A stretch of DNA of 64,000 bases from Roseococcus suduntuyensis. Lineage in GTDB: Bacteria > Pseudomonadota > Alphaproteobacteria > Acetobacterales > Acetobacteraceae. The stretch lies in NCBI RefSeq assembly GCF_014196305.1, contig NZ_JACIDJ010000007.1:1829-65828 (forward strand), read 5' to 3'. Shown one piece after another: positions 1-8,196 of the stretch (position 1 is its first letter; the number at the start of each line of letters is the position of its first letter). Under the pieces are notes generated by a model. That model saw only the letters and a list, made by a program, of their open reading frames with translations. It had not been told where the DNA came from and did not search any database. The translations under genes and the position numbers were made by a program.

Positions 1-430
1 CACACTCCACCGGCAAAGCCAACCAAATCGGCGAAGCCGTCGCCGTCCACGTCTGCAACGAGGCGCGGTGTGGTATCCTGGCTGTTCCAGCCGCGGGCCA
101 TACTGAAGTCCGGCGTGGCTAGGAATCGCTGACCAAAGCCGCCTTGGCCGTTGGCGAGTGCCACCCAGGTTCCCGAAACTCCGAAGGCAATGATATCCGC
201 AGCGCCATCGCCATTTACGTCGGCCAGTAGTCGAGGCAACTGATCTTGTGAGCCCCATCCGTGAGCCCAACCGAACGCATCCGAAGCTTTCTGAAGCGCT
301 CCAAATCTCCCAGTACCATCGCCCCGCGCGACCCACACTCCACCGGCAAAGCCAACCAAATCGGCGAAGCCGTCGCCGTCCACGTCTGCAACGAGGCGCG
401 GTGTGGTATCCTGGCTGTTCCAGCCGCGGT
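1..430. repeat. 97-bp identical direct repeat inside the FG-GAP region
   Basis: Bases 1-97 and 334-430 are identical, with a period of 333 bp (111 codons, in frame). They encode the same FG-GAP unit, with a divergent unit between them. The left copy may continue beyond the window edge. This marks a recent intragenic duplication. Confidence 0.9.
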
Positions 431-2990
431 TCACACCAAAATCGGACGTACCAATGCGTAGACCCGAGGAACTAAACAAAAGAGAGGCTTCGTCCGCGCC
501 AAAGAACGCTGACGCTTTTACTGCGTAAAGTGCATCCGCTTCAGGGGAAACTATCAGGCTGTGGAAAAGTGTCCCTACGTGCACACCTGATTTAAGCTCT
601 TGTACCCAAGCCCGCTCCTCCCATGGCGTCGGATCTCGTCCGAGCGCGCGACGGTAGGCAAGCCCCACCATATCCTCAGTTGAAAGTCCACCCATTTGGT
701 TTGCCGCAAACTCGGCTGAGCGAACCACGTCAAACACGAGCTTATCGATTGTCACCTTGCCAGATCGGAGCAACTCAGCAATGGCATGACTTTCCGGGCG
801 TCGCCCAAGTACACTTTCATAAATGCGTACCGCCCAAGCAGCCGAAGGATCAGACATCCATGAGAAAGCCTCCGACATCGATCCGGCATTAATGCTAAGT
901 ACGCCATCAAGAAGCTTCATAGAGCGAACAGTAGATGGAAGATAAACCTCCTGACCTCGCTCCAGTTCAATAATAAGGCCACCATCACCCGCTAGACCCC
1001 AGACGCGATTAATTTCCCAAGATCCCCGATATCCCATCACTGTGTCATTTACTGCACTAACACTACCCAAGGTGAAACCAAGGGCACCGTTGCGCGAGGT
1101 GAGTTGCTCAGGTTCCGAAACTGACAAACCAAGACCTTCGGCAAGCCTTTGACCAAGTTGTCGTGCTTCAAACCAGTCCAGAGGCATACGCCCCAACTTG
1201 TGCAACAAAGGGTCGCTACCAAACGTGCGATCAAAATTATGCCCGCCCAACCGCGCAACCGTATCAAATTCTGCGCTTCGGACCAACTCTCCAATAATTT
1301 TGGCTGCGGCAACTCCATCGAATTGGAGGCGCGGATAGTGGAACTCAACCTCCTGGGTGGTTGGGGCCCGGCCCAGCACGGCGTCGAACAGGAGTGCCAA
1401 ATGATCCATCGTGCCAGTTGGCACTCTGGCCGTCATGTCAATGGTAGTGCCCGTACTGTGCGTAGGAAGGCGGGCAATGGAAAAGTCAGCCAGGTCGGCC
1501 GGCCGCGTCAGCACGATTGCCTCTACCACCGCGCCAAGATTGCCAGTGCGCTGATACCAAAGCTCCAGAGCGGTCGGCACGGCGATACCTGGATTTAAGC
1601 GCGCCCAGAGCTGGGCTACCGGGCTTGCTGCTCCTGGTTCCGTCGACAACGGTAGGCCTGGATACTTCCCGTTTGTATAGCCCTCCGCTAGATAGCTAAT
1701 TGGCGTGCCCCTCTCCAGATGAGGAAGCGCATGATTGTCGTGCCACCATTTATTGTAGCGCCCAAAGCCGATCTGAATAAGACGAGCCGCAGCTTCGGAT
1801 GTTGAAAGGCTTGCCATAGGCGCGAAGAGCACCGTCCCGTCGCTAAGCGCGAGGCCCTCCATGTCTTCAAAGAAGTGCAGCCACCCATCTGCTGCCTGCA
1901 AGACGCCCGAGCGGCTACTAGTGCCATTCTCGGAAGCCCAACTCACGACGCGAATCTTTCCCGCCGTGACATCGGCAAGCATGGTCCCCGGCAGACCAAT
2001 CAAGTCGGTTCCCTCACCGCCCGAAAGGAAGTCGCTGCCGCCGTTTGGAATTAGGATATCGTCACCACCGCGCCCGCGCAAAGTGTCATTGGCCAGTCCA
2101 CCCACCATGAGATCAGGGCCTTTTTCGAGGCCTACCACCAAACCACCACGGTCGGATGCCTGCGTGACTAGTCCGTCGTTGCTGCCGTCGCGCTGCCACT
2201 GATAACGCACCAGTCCTAAGGCTGCCTCCTGCTCCTCAGTCCCGTAGACATACCGAAGCCCGGCCAAGTCCAACGGCTTGAAATCGGTGGGAAAGCGGCC
2301 TGTCGGATCTTCGCGGTGCGTCATCACGGTGGCGCCCCGATGCGCATTTGCGGCCGCGACTTGGTAAACCCCGAAATCGGCATGCTGGAGTCCAAGAACA
2401 TGCCCAAATTCGTGCAAAATATCCCCGAAACCACGCTCACCCGGCCGAAATCCAAGTGTTTCATAATAGTTACTATACACCGTATTAAAAAATATTGTTC
2501 CAGCTGCTGAGAAATTCCCCGGCATAATGGAAGGATTTACACCCTTCATGTTTGCAATTTCTGTCATATGCCAAGAAATATCGGCAATATCAGTGTCAGA
2601 AACTTCAATCAATTTCAGCCCAGAGGAAGCTGAAACTACTTCTGCTGCAGCGCGAATTGCCGCTTTAAGGCCTTCACCGAAGTTTTCGTAGTGTTCAGTT
2701 ACACCCCATGTGTCGCGCCAATCGCGCGTCCATGGCATCTCCTCCATCGCTACGCGGTCGGATGCCCCACCGATAGCAAAAGTGATCACCGTAGGTTGGG
2801 AAATTCTGCCCCCGGTCCACCATGTTGTAACCGCGCCGACCTCCCAAAGTATGTTTCGAACATCTTCCGGAGCAGCTTCAGGGATATAGTCACTGGGCCC
2901 TCCTTGCCCAGGCACAAATGTATTACAAGCCCCACACGCTGTGCACGTTCCAGTCAGAACGCAGGAGGCGAGTGAGAGATCAATCTGCAT
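1..2990 (-). CDS. Secreted metzincin-like metalloprotease with RTX-like, DUF4214-like and FG-GAP repeats (partial)
   Basis: Reading the minus strand from ATG at 2990 gives an open frame of about 996 codons that leaves the window at base 1, so the C-terminus is missing. Residues 193-203 read HEFGHVLGLQH, the zinc-binding signature of metzincin proteases (HExxHxxGxxH). Around residues 285-335 lie glycine/aspartate-rich RTX-like turns (GGLANDTLRGRGGDD). Two stretches near residues 525-620 and 710-800 look like DUF4214 domains, for example YESVLGRRP and YRRALGRDP. From about residue 840, FG-GAP/VCBS-type repeats occur, such as DVDGDGFADLVGF. There is no classical signal peptide; RTX and DUF4214 proteins usually leave by type I secretion using a C-terminal signal, which would be off-window. 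No type I exporter is visible. Base composition is lower in GC than the core genes, consistent with accessory origin. The substrate is unknown. Confidence 0.85.
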   Translation of the reverse strand, partial: MQIDLSLASCVLTGTCTACGACNTFVPGQGGPSDYIPEAAPEDVRNILWEVGAVTTWWTGGRISQPTVITFAIGGASDRVAMEEMPWTRDWRDTWGVTEHYENFGEGLKAAIRAAAEVVSASSGLKLIEVSDTDIADISWHMTEIANMKGVNPSIMPGNFSAAGTIFFNTVYSNYYETLGFRPGERGFGDILHEFGHVLGLQHADFGVYQVAAANAHRGATVMTHREDPTGRFPTDFKPLDLAGLRYVYGTEEQEAALGLVRYQWQRDGSNDGLVTQASDRGGLVVGLEKGPDLMVGGLANDTLRGRGGDDILIPNGGSDFLSGGEGTDLIGLPGTMLADVTAGKIRVVSWASENGTSSRSGVLQAADGWLHFFEDMEGLALSDGTVLFAPMASLSTSEAAARLIQIGFGRYNKWWHDNHALPHLERGTPISYLAEGYTNGKYPGLPLSTEPGAASPVAQLWARLNPGIAVPTALELWYQRTGNLGAVVEAIVLTRPADLADFSIARLPTHSTGTTIDMTARVPTGTMDHLALLFDAVLGRAPTTQEVEFHYPRLQFDGVAAAKIIGELVRSAEFDTVARLGGHNFDRTFGSDPLLHKLGRMPLDWFEARQLGQRLAEGLGLSVSEPEQLTSRNGALGFTLGSVSAVNDTVMGYRGSWEINRVWGLAGDGGLIIELERGQEVYLPSTVRSMKLLDGVLSINAGSMSEAFSWMSDPSAAWAVRIYESVLGRRPESHAIAELLRSGKVTIDKLVFDVVRSAEFAANQMGGLSTEDMVGLAYRRALGRDPTPWEERAWVQELKSGVHVGTLFHSLIVSPEADALYAVKASAFFGADEASLLFSSSGLRIGTSDFGVNRGWNSQDTTPRLVADVDGDGFADLVGFAGGVWVARGDGTGRFGALQKASDAFGWAHGWGSQDQLPRLLADVNGDGAADIIAFGVSGTWVALANGQGGFGQRFLATPDFSMARGWNSQDTTPRLVADVDGDGFADLVGFAGGV

Positions 2991-3089
2991 ATCTTTAGCC
3001 CTTCAAGAACTAAGTTGATTTAATTTGTCGTATTGGATGCAAGAATACGCATTTTGATAGTCCAATTTTCTGAATATTCTATGTACGAC

Positions 3090-3458
3090 GGGCCCAGGGC
3101 GGCGGCAGCGATGGTCGGACAATGACAAGGCGCGGATCATCGCCGAGGCGGCGCAGCCAAGCTCGGTGGTGACCGAAGTGGCGCGGCGCTGGCAGGTCAG
3201 TCCGCAGCAGGCGTTCGACGCTTGCGCCGGCAGGCGCACAAGGCGCTGGCGGTGGCCACGGTACCGGCGGAGCCAGCCTTCGTGCCGATGGTGGCGAAGA
3301 CGCTGGCCCCGTCGTCGCCAGAGCCGGTGACGACACTCACCCGCGCCAAGCCCTCGATCGAGGTCAAGCTGGCCGGTGAGGTACTGTGCGTCGCGCCCCG
3401 CACGGACGGTGAGTTCCTGACGACAGTGCTGCGCGCGATCCGGGTTTCGGCGGCATGA
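3090..3458 (+). pseudogene. tnpA: IS66-family accessory protein TnpA, frameshifted
   Basis: The frame through 3112 encodes RWSDNDKARIIAEAAQPSSV and then a helix-turn-helix-like stretch ending SPQQAF, typical of the IS66/IS3-type TnpA HTH. At about 3215-3225 the frame is lost and the protein resumes in another frame (RRQAHKALAV to the stop at 3456-3458). No start codon is evident at the 5' end. The stop overlaps the tnpB ATG (ATGA), the normal IS66 arrangement. Confidence 0.7.
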
Positions 3459-3809
3459 TCGCGCCACCTGGTGGCTCGCGGATCCTGCTGACGACAAAGC
3501 CTGTCTACTCCCGCAAGGGCGCGCACAACCTGGCGGTGCTGGCCATCGAGATACTGGAGGCAGATCCGTTCTCGGGGGCGGTGCTGGTGTTCCGCTCGCA
3601 CCGCGCCGACTGGATCAAGATCCTGGTCTGGGATGCAGGGGCTTGGTGCTAATCAGGAGTAACTGGTGGGCGGAGCGTTTCGCTGGCCACCGGTGGTGGA
3701 TGGCGTGCTGCGCCTGACGCCGATGAAGTTCGCCGCTCCGTTCGAGGGCATCGACTGGCGTCGCGTCCAGACGCTGCGGGAGATTTTCAGGCTGAACGCG
3801 CCTGCATAG
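3455..3809 (+). pseudogene. tnpB: IS66-family accessory protein TnpB, frameshifted
   Basis: ATG at 3455 opens a TnpB-like frame (KGAHNLAVLAIEILEADPF, then FRSHRADWIKILVWD), the usual IS66 Orf2 core. A frameshift at about 3640 gives a premature stop (DAGAWC). The remainder, including FRWPPVVDGVLRLTPMKFAA and IDWRRVQTLR, continues in another frame to the TAG at 3807-3809, with a further in-frame stop near the break. It is non-functional. Confidence 0.75.
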
Positions 3810-3822
3810 ACTCCGCGTTGCG

Positions 3823-4170
3823 ATGCGCGCCGCGGGAGACGACACTCCGAGCTCGCAGGAGGATGCCGCGGCGCTGCGCGCTGCTGCTTGAGACACGGGC
3901 GCTGGTTGCCACGCTCAGCGCCGAGCGCGATGCGCTGGCGAGCCAGAATGAGCGCCTCCAGCACGTGCTGCTGAAGCTGAAGCGCCGGCAGTTCGGGCAG
4001 AAGTCGGAGCGGCTGCCGGAGGAGCAGCTACTGTTCGCATTCAAGGAGATCGAGGCGACGCTGGCCGAGAACGCGGCGTTGGCCGACAAGGCGTCTGCCG
4101 CCCTGCGGAACAATCAGGCGAAGGTCCGCCGCGAGGGCCGCGGACGGCTGCAGGCGCATCTGCAGCGCGA
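3823..4170 (+). pseudogene. tnpC: IS66-family transposase TnpC, N-terminal fragment
   Basis: ATG at 3823 starts a TnpC-like N-terminus, frameshifted near 3890. The following frame contains ALVATLSAERDALASQNERL and KLKRRQFGQKSERLPEEQ, the leucine-zipper/HTH region of IS66 transposases. Similarity stops near 4170, where the sequence becomes an IS256 fragment in opposite orientation. The DDE catalytic core is absent. Confidence 0.75.
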
Positions 4171-4780
4171 AGGAAGTCCAGCCAGAAGGACTCCGCCTCC
4201 GAGCTGCCGACCGCCATGCCAAGGACCTCGCGCCACCCGTCGGCCTGGAGGCCCACGACGATGATCACCTCAACGCGGACGACGCAACCAGTCTTGCGAA
4301 CTTTCGTGTGGGCGGCATCCAGCCAGAAGCAAGGCCAGTCGCCCTCATGAGCCGGACGAGGAAGTCGCGATGCGTTCGTCGACCTCGCCGCAGAGGCGCA
4401 AGACTTGGCCGCGGCTGATCTTCCTCCGCGCCCATGGCGCGGACCAAGTCGCCCACGAAGCGCACGGAGATGCCATGGACACAGGCCTCGTGGATCACCG
4501 CCGTGAGCGCCTTCTCGGCGGTCCGGCAGGGCGTCAGAAAGGCAGGGAAATCGGAACCGCGGCGCAGCTTGTCGATCCGAAGCTCGACGGTGCTGGCCCG
4601 GGCCTGCCAGTCGCGATCCCGATAGCCGTTACGCTGCACCAAGCGGTCCGGGCTGCACTCGCTATGCACAAAGCCGGTGACGTCGCCCACCTCCAAGTCC
4701 ATCAGGTGCAGGCCGGCAAATTCGATCATCTCCCGCAGGAAGCATCGTAGCTCTGCTACAGCATCTGCCGAAGGGCGATC
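4171..4780 (-). pseudogene. IS256-family (mutator) transposase fragment
   Basis: On the minus strand, the frame from 4729 reads GYRDRDWQARASTVELRI and then TAEKALTAVIHEACVHGISV, the conserved N-terminal half of IS256 transposases. A second frame near 4180-4268 carries REVLGMAVGSSEAESFWLDF, which belongs to the catalytic-domain region. The frames are not continuous, the N-terminus is shifted near 4735, and the C-terminal part is missing at the junction with the IS66 fragment. Confidence 0.75.
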
Positions 4781-4876
4781 TTGTGTCGGTCAGTGGTCGG
4801 CCCAGAGTTAGGGCTTGCAGGTCTCGGCAACCCAACCCATCGAGGATCACCGCAGTGGCCGCCTGGGGCGCTCCGC

Positions 4877-5203
4877 TCAGCCAGGCGCTACGCTACACGC
4901 CCCATGCTCTGTCGATCCTACACCACCTCCCGGGCGGCGACTATTGTCTCGAGCCTCCGAGATGCGTGTCCGAGCCTGCTCCAACACACTATGAAGCTCT
5001 CCGATGATGCCAGGGAACGCTACAAGCGGAACCAAAAGTTGACCAACTTCGTTAAATGCACGACCGTTTTCGTCAACCGAAATACCCCTCGTATCGTCGG
5101 CCACTATATCATTATCTCTAACTGTGCCGAGTGTGAGGCGGACGACACCGCCTACAACCGATGCACGAATCAATTTATCGGCAAATAGTATGGAACCATG
5201 CAT
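4877..5203 (-). CDS. Small hypothetical protein with a clear ribosome binding site
   Basis: The start ATG at 5203 is preceded by AGGAG nine bases upstream, so I prefer it over the longer frame opening at 5275. The product is about 108 residues and begins MHGSILFADKLIRASVVGGV. It is rich in beta-type hydrophobic stretches, with a C-terminal half reading LLVPLVAFPGIIGELHSVLE. I see no membrane segment, signal peptide or motif that I can name; the layout resembles small DUF3467-like proteins, but only loosely. It sits alone between IS debris and the glycosyltransferase operon. An AT-rich stretch at about 5260-5306 upstream could hold its promoter. The final 25 residues are proline/glycine-rich and may derive from the adjoining mobile DNA. 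Confidence 0.5.
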   Translation of the reverse strand: MHGSILFADKLIRASVVGGVVRLTLGTVRDNDIVADDTRGISVDENGRAFNEVGQLLVPLVAFPGIIGELHSVLEQARTRISEARDNSRRPGGGVGSTEHGACSVAPG

Positions 5204-5306
5204 TTTGCTTGCTCCTGACTGATCGAGTTTTGGGACAACTGGCCACAACGGGCCAATCTCCAATAGAGATAACACTAATATATTTCAAAAATCTTAAAAT
5301 AAATAG

Positions 5307-6005
5307 CTATTCTGGAGGCGGCCCTCTTAGTGCACCCTCGGCCGAGGTGCGTCGCATTAGCGACGTCGGCTTTTGGCGGATGAGATGCAAGGTGCCTGGC
5401 ACGATCTTATGGATCGCACCCCGCGCCGCCGTAGCAAGGTTCCAGTGCCAATCCTCAAATCCGAAGCCGCCGGCGACGTCAGAGGCTGGGTATGGCGTCT
5501 CTACGAAGACTTCGCGCCGGGCGAAGCACAGAGCGGTCCACGGATTGAACAACTCCATGGCCGTCCGGTCGAAGCCCGGTGCCTCCATGTCCGGATGCAT
5601 GAACCAGTGCTCATGCCCATGGTGGCCGAAATAGAGATTGGCCTCAGGGTGCCAGACGGCGCCGGGCGGGCCGGCGGCCGCGACGGCGAAGGCCGCAGCC
5701 AGCCAACTCGGGCCCCAGATATCGTCGGCGTCCAGCATCGCGATGTAGCGGGCACGCGTGGCCGCCACCGCCGCGTTGCGGTTCAGGCCCACATCGCCAC
5801 TGTCGGCCTCGAGCATCTCGCAGCCATCCAGCATGGCGCGCGTCAGCGCGTCGGCACGATCCGCGATCGCGAGCAGGGAGGCGGAGATCCCGCGCGCCGC
5901 CGCCGCCTGCATGGCCTCCACCGCGCTCTCCAGCGTGGCCCGCAGCAAAAGCCCCTCCCGGTGCGCGGTGAGGATGACGCAGATGTCGGGCGGCGCGTGG
6001 TTCAC
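5307..6005 (-). CDS. GT2-like glycosyltransferase, downstream paralog
   Basis: The product is about 232 residues with a GT-A fold layout. The N-terminus reads ICVILTAHREG, and a DxD-type nucleotide-sugar motif (AMLDADDIWG) follows near residue 93. It is clearly paralogous to the next gene upstream; shared blocks include VWHPEA, FGFEDWHWN versus FGYEDWNWN, and KIVPGTLHL versus KVVPGTLHL. I place the start at the GTG at 6005, eight bases after the stop of the upstream paralog, because the longer in-frame extension lies wholly inside that gene and is low complexity. It is probably the last gene of a glycosyltransferase operon acting on cell-surface glycans; donor and acceptor are unknown. Confidence 0.8.
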   Translation of the reverse strand: MNHAPPDICVILTAHREGLLLRATLESAVEAMQAAAARGISASLLAIADRADALTRAMLDGCEMLEADSGDVGLNRNAAVAATRARYIAMLDADDIWGPSWLAAAFAVAAAGPPGAVWHPEANLYFGHHGHEHWFMHPDMEAPGFDRTAMELFNPWTALCFARREVFVETPYPASDVAGGFGFEDWHWNLATAARGAIHKIVPGTLHLIRQKPTSLMRRTSAEGALRGPPPE

Positions 6006-6013
6006 GGCGCCGC

Positions 6014-6715
6014 CTAGCCCGTCCCCGGCTGGATCACAAGCGCGCCCGCGGCGGCCGTGCTCCGCACGAGCGATACCGCCTTCTGCCGCAGCAGATGCAG
6101 CGTGCCCGGCACCACCTTGTGCAGCACGCCCTGCCGCAGCGTGTTCATGTTCCAATTCCAGTCCTCATAGCCGAATCCACCGGAGAGGTCGGTAGGCCGA
6201 TAGGGAATGTCGAGGAAGATTTCCCGCGGGGCGAAGCACAGCGCATTCCAGGAATTCCGCAGCCAGAGCTGCGCGGGGTCGAATTCGGGATGCTCCATGT
6301 CGGGGTGCAGCAGCCAGCGCGGATCGCCCGCCCCGAAATAAAGGCTAGCCTCGGGATGCCAGACGATGCGGCGCGGATCGGCCCGGGCGGCCGCCAGCGC
6401 CGCAGTCAGCCAGCCCTCGGCCCAGAGGTCGTCGCCATCAAGCAGGGCGATGAAGCGCGCGGGGGTGGCGGCGATGGCGGCATTGCGCGCGAGGCCGAGG
6501 TCGCCCGCCTCGCTCTCCAGGAGTGTCGCGCCGCGTGCGGCCCAGCCGGGCAGCAGGGCACGGGTCGCCGCATCCGCGCGGTCAGCCACAACGGTGATGG
6601 TCACGCCAATGCCGTGCCCGGCCGCGGCGCGGGCGGCGTCGAGCGCGCAGGCGAAGGAGGCCTCGGCGAGCAGCCCCTCGCGATGCACGGGCAGGATGAC
6701 GCCGATCTCGCTCAA
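6014..6715 (-). CDS. GT2-like glycosyltransferase, upstream paralog
   Basis: The product is 233 residues, starting MSEIGVILPVHREGLL, a typical family-2 nucleotide-binding N-terminus. The DxD-like motif is ALLDGDDLWA near residue 96. The C-terminal half (SGGFGYEDWNWN, then KVVPGTLHLLRQK) matches its neighbour at 5307-6005, indicating tandem duplication followed by divergence. The ATG overlaps the end of the upstream GT4 gene by four bases, so the two are likely translated together. No membrane segment is visible; it probably acts at the cytoplasmic face on a lipid- or protein-linked glycan. Confidence 0.85.
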   Translation of the reverse strand: MSEIGVILPVHREGLLAEASFACALDAARAAAGHGIGVTITVVADRADAATRALLPGWAARGATLLESEAGDLGLARNAAIAATPARFIALLDGDDLWAEGWLTAALAAARADPRRIVWHPEASLYFGAGDPRWLLHPDMEHPEFDPAQLWLRNSWNALCFAPREIFLDIPYRPTDLSGGFGYEDWNWNMNTLRQGVLHKVVPGTLHLLRQKAVSLVRSTAAAGALVIQPGTG

Positions 6716-8196
6716 CTGGCGCCATCCCAGAGGAAGCCTGACCCGGCCCGCAATGCCGCCGCATGGGCCGCGACGCTGTGGCGTTCCGCGATAAGGGCCG
6801 ACAGGCGCGCGGCCCGTGCGGTCGCCGCGGCGGGGTCGGCCCGGAGCGCCCGCAGCGCCGCAACATAGGCTGCCGGGTCCTCGCCCGTGGCGACCGGCCA
6901 GCCGGTGGCATCGGACACCAGCTCGCCGATCCCGCCGGCCAGCGAGGTGACGATGGGCAGCCCCGCTGCCCCCGCCTCCAGCAGCACATTCGGCAGCCCG
7001 TCCCAGCGGGCCGTATAGAGGAAGGCGTGGTGTCGCCCGGCGCCCAGCGCGGCGAAATCGCCGAAGGAGCCATGAAGTGTCAGGTTAGGCGGAGCGCCGC
7101 GCAGCGCGGCCCGCACCTCATCCCGGGCCCCGGCGCCATGCACCTCGAAACGCATCCCGGGCAGGGCCCTCGCGATGGCGGGCAGCAGGTCCGGCCCCTT
7201 CTGCGCGGTGATGCGCCCTGCCCAGAGCACGCGGAAGGGCTTGTCGGGCGGGGCGAGAGGCGGCGTAGGGGCGGGGGCGGGCTGGGGCACGGGGCGCAGC
7301 TTTGCCCGCTCGTCGGGCGGCAGCGCATGAGCAGCAGCGAAGGCGTCTAGGAAGGCCGCATGGTCGCTGTAGACGGCGGCCAGGTGCGGCAGCACCGCCC
7401 GCAGGTGCAGATAGGCGTAATCCACCCGCCGGCCCAGCGCGTCATGATCCTCGCAGAAGACATAGGCCGAAAGGCGCGTGAGGGCGGAGAGCGGGCGGCC
7501 GTGGCGCAGCAGCGCCTCCCATCCCGCCCGGCTGTTCACGTTCAGCACCGCCGCCGGGCGCAGGCGCTGCACCAGCGCCGCGACCAGGGCCACGCGGTCC
7601 TCCATCAGCAGGAGTCCCTCCCCGCCCTCCAGGACGAGCAGCCGCGCGCCCTCGGGCAGCCAGCCGGGCGCCTCGACGCGCCGGCTGTCGGTCACGACCA
7701 GCAAGGTCCGGCCCGGCCCGTCCTGCGCCTCGGCCGCGCGGAAGGCGTTCAGCGCGACGCGCTCCGCCCCGCCATGGCCGAGCCACGGCACCAGGATCAT
7801 GCGGCGGACCGGCGCCTCCAGCAGAGGCTGGGCCCGGCGCCAGGCCAAGCCCCGCGCGGTGATGGGCCCGGGAACGACGAGCAGCCCGTTGAGGTCGAGG
7901 TCCCGCAGCCGCGCGAGATCCGGCTCGGTGGGGACGAAGCGCGCGATGGCGGTACGCGCCGCCGCGATCACCTCGGCCGACGGGCGCTGCGGCGCGGCCT
8001 CGCCCTTGCAGCGCATCAGCCCTGGGAAGAGGCGCCGCGCGAGGGCGCGGGCTAGGAGCGAGGGTGGCAGCCGGCCCTCGCGGCGCATTCGCGCGGCCAG
8101 GCCTTCCAGCACCCCCGGCAGCACCACACGGTAGAGCGTGGCCAGCCGCAGCCGCAGCCGCGTGCCGGGCGAGGGCAGAAACCGCCTCAACGGCAC
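6712..8196 (-). CDS. GT4-type (GT-B fold) glycosyltransferase
   Basis: The product is 494 residues. The C-terminal half carries GT4 features: FRVLWAGRITAQKGPDLL near residues 325-342, and WDGLPNVLLEAGAAGLPIV, the conserved donor-binding segment, near residue 400. The N-terminal half (about residues 130-300) contains VPWLGHGGAERVALNAF, an acceptor-domain signature of this family. It overlaps the upstream universal stress gene by ten bases and the downstream GT2 gene by four, suggesting one transcript. It likely helps build a surface polysaccharide together with the two GT2 proteins; the specific sugar cannot be read from sequence. Confidence 0.85.
   Translation of the reverse strand: MPLRRFLPSPGTRLRLRLATLYRVVLPGVLEGLAARMRREGRLPPSLLARALARRLFPGLMRCKGEAAPQRPSAEVIAAARTAIARFVPTEPDLARLRDLDLNGLLVVPGPITARGLAWRRAQPLLEAPVRRMILVPWLGHGGAERVALNAFRAAEAQDGPGRTLLVVTDSRRVEAPGWLPEGARLLVLEGGEGLLLMEDRVALVAALVQRLRPAAVLNVNSRAGWEALLRHGRPLSALTRLSAYVFCEDHDALGRRVDYAYLHLRAVLPHLAAVYSDHAAFLDAFAAAHALPPDERAKLRPVPQPAPAPTPPLAPPDKPFRVLWAGRITAQKGPDLLPAIARALPGMRFEVHGAGARDEVRAALRGAPPNLTLHGSFGDFAALGAGRHHAFLYTARWDGLPNVLLEAGAAGLPIVTSLAGGIGELVSDATGWPVATGEDPAAYVAALRALRADPAAATARAARLSALIAERHSVAAHAAALRAGSGFLWDGAS

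Larger units (their letters stand above)
3090..4780. mobile_element. Composite of decayed IS66 and IS256 insertion sequence fragments
   Basis: An IS66-type trio (tnpA, tnpB and the N-terminus of tnpC) lies on the plus strand from about 3090 to 4170. It abuts a fragment of an IS256-family transposase on the minus strand (about 4171-4780). All reading frames are broken. I could not identify terminal inverted repeats or target duplications, so outer limits are approximate. The stretch 2991-3089 shows no gene. Confidence 0.75.

Noticed and set aside
4781-5188. Plus-strand frame of 135 codons opposite the small gene
   Set aside because: No Shine-Dalgarno and no protein-like pattern; the minus-strand frame has AGGAG and better composition.
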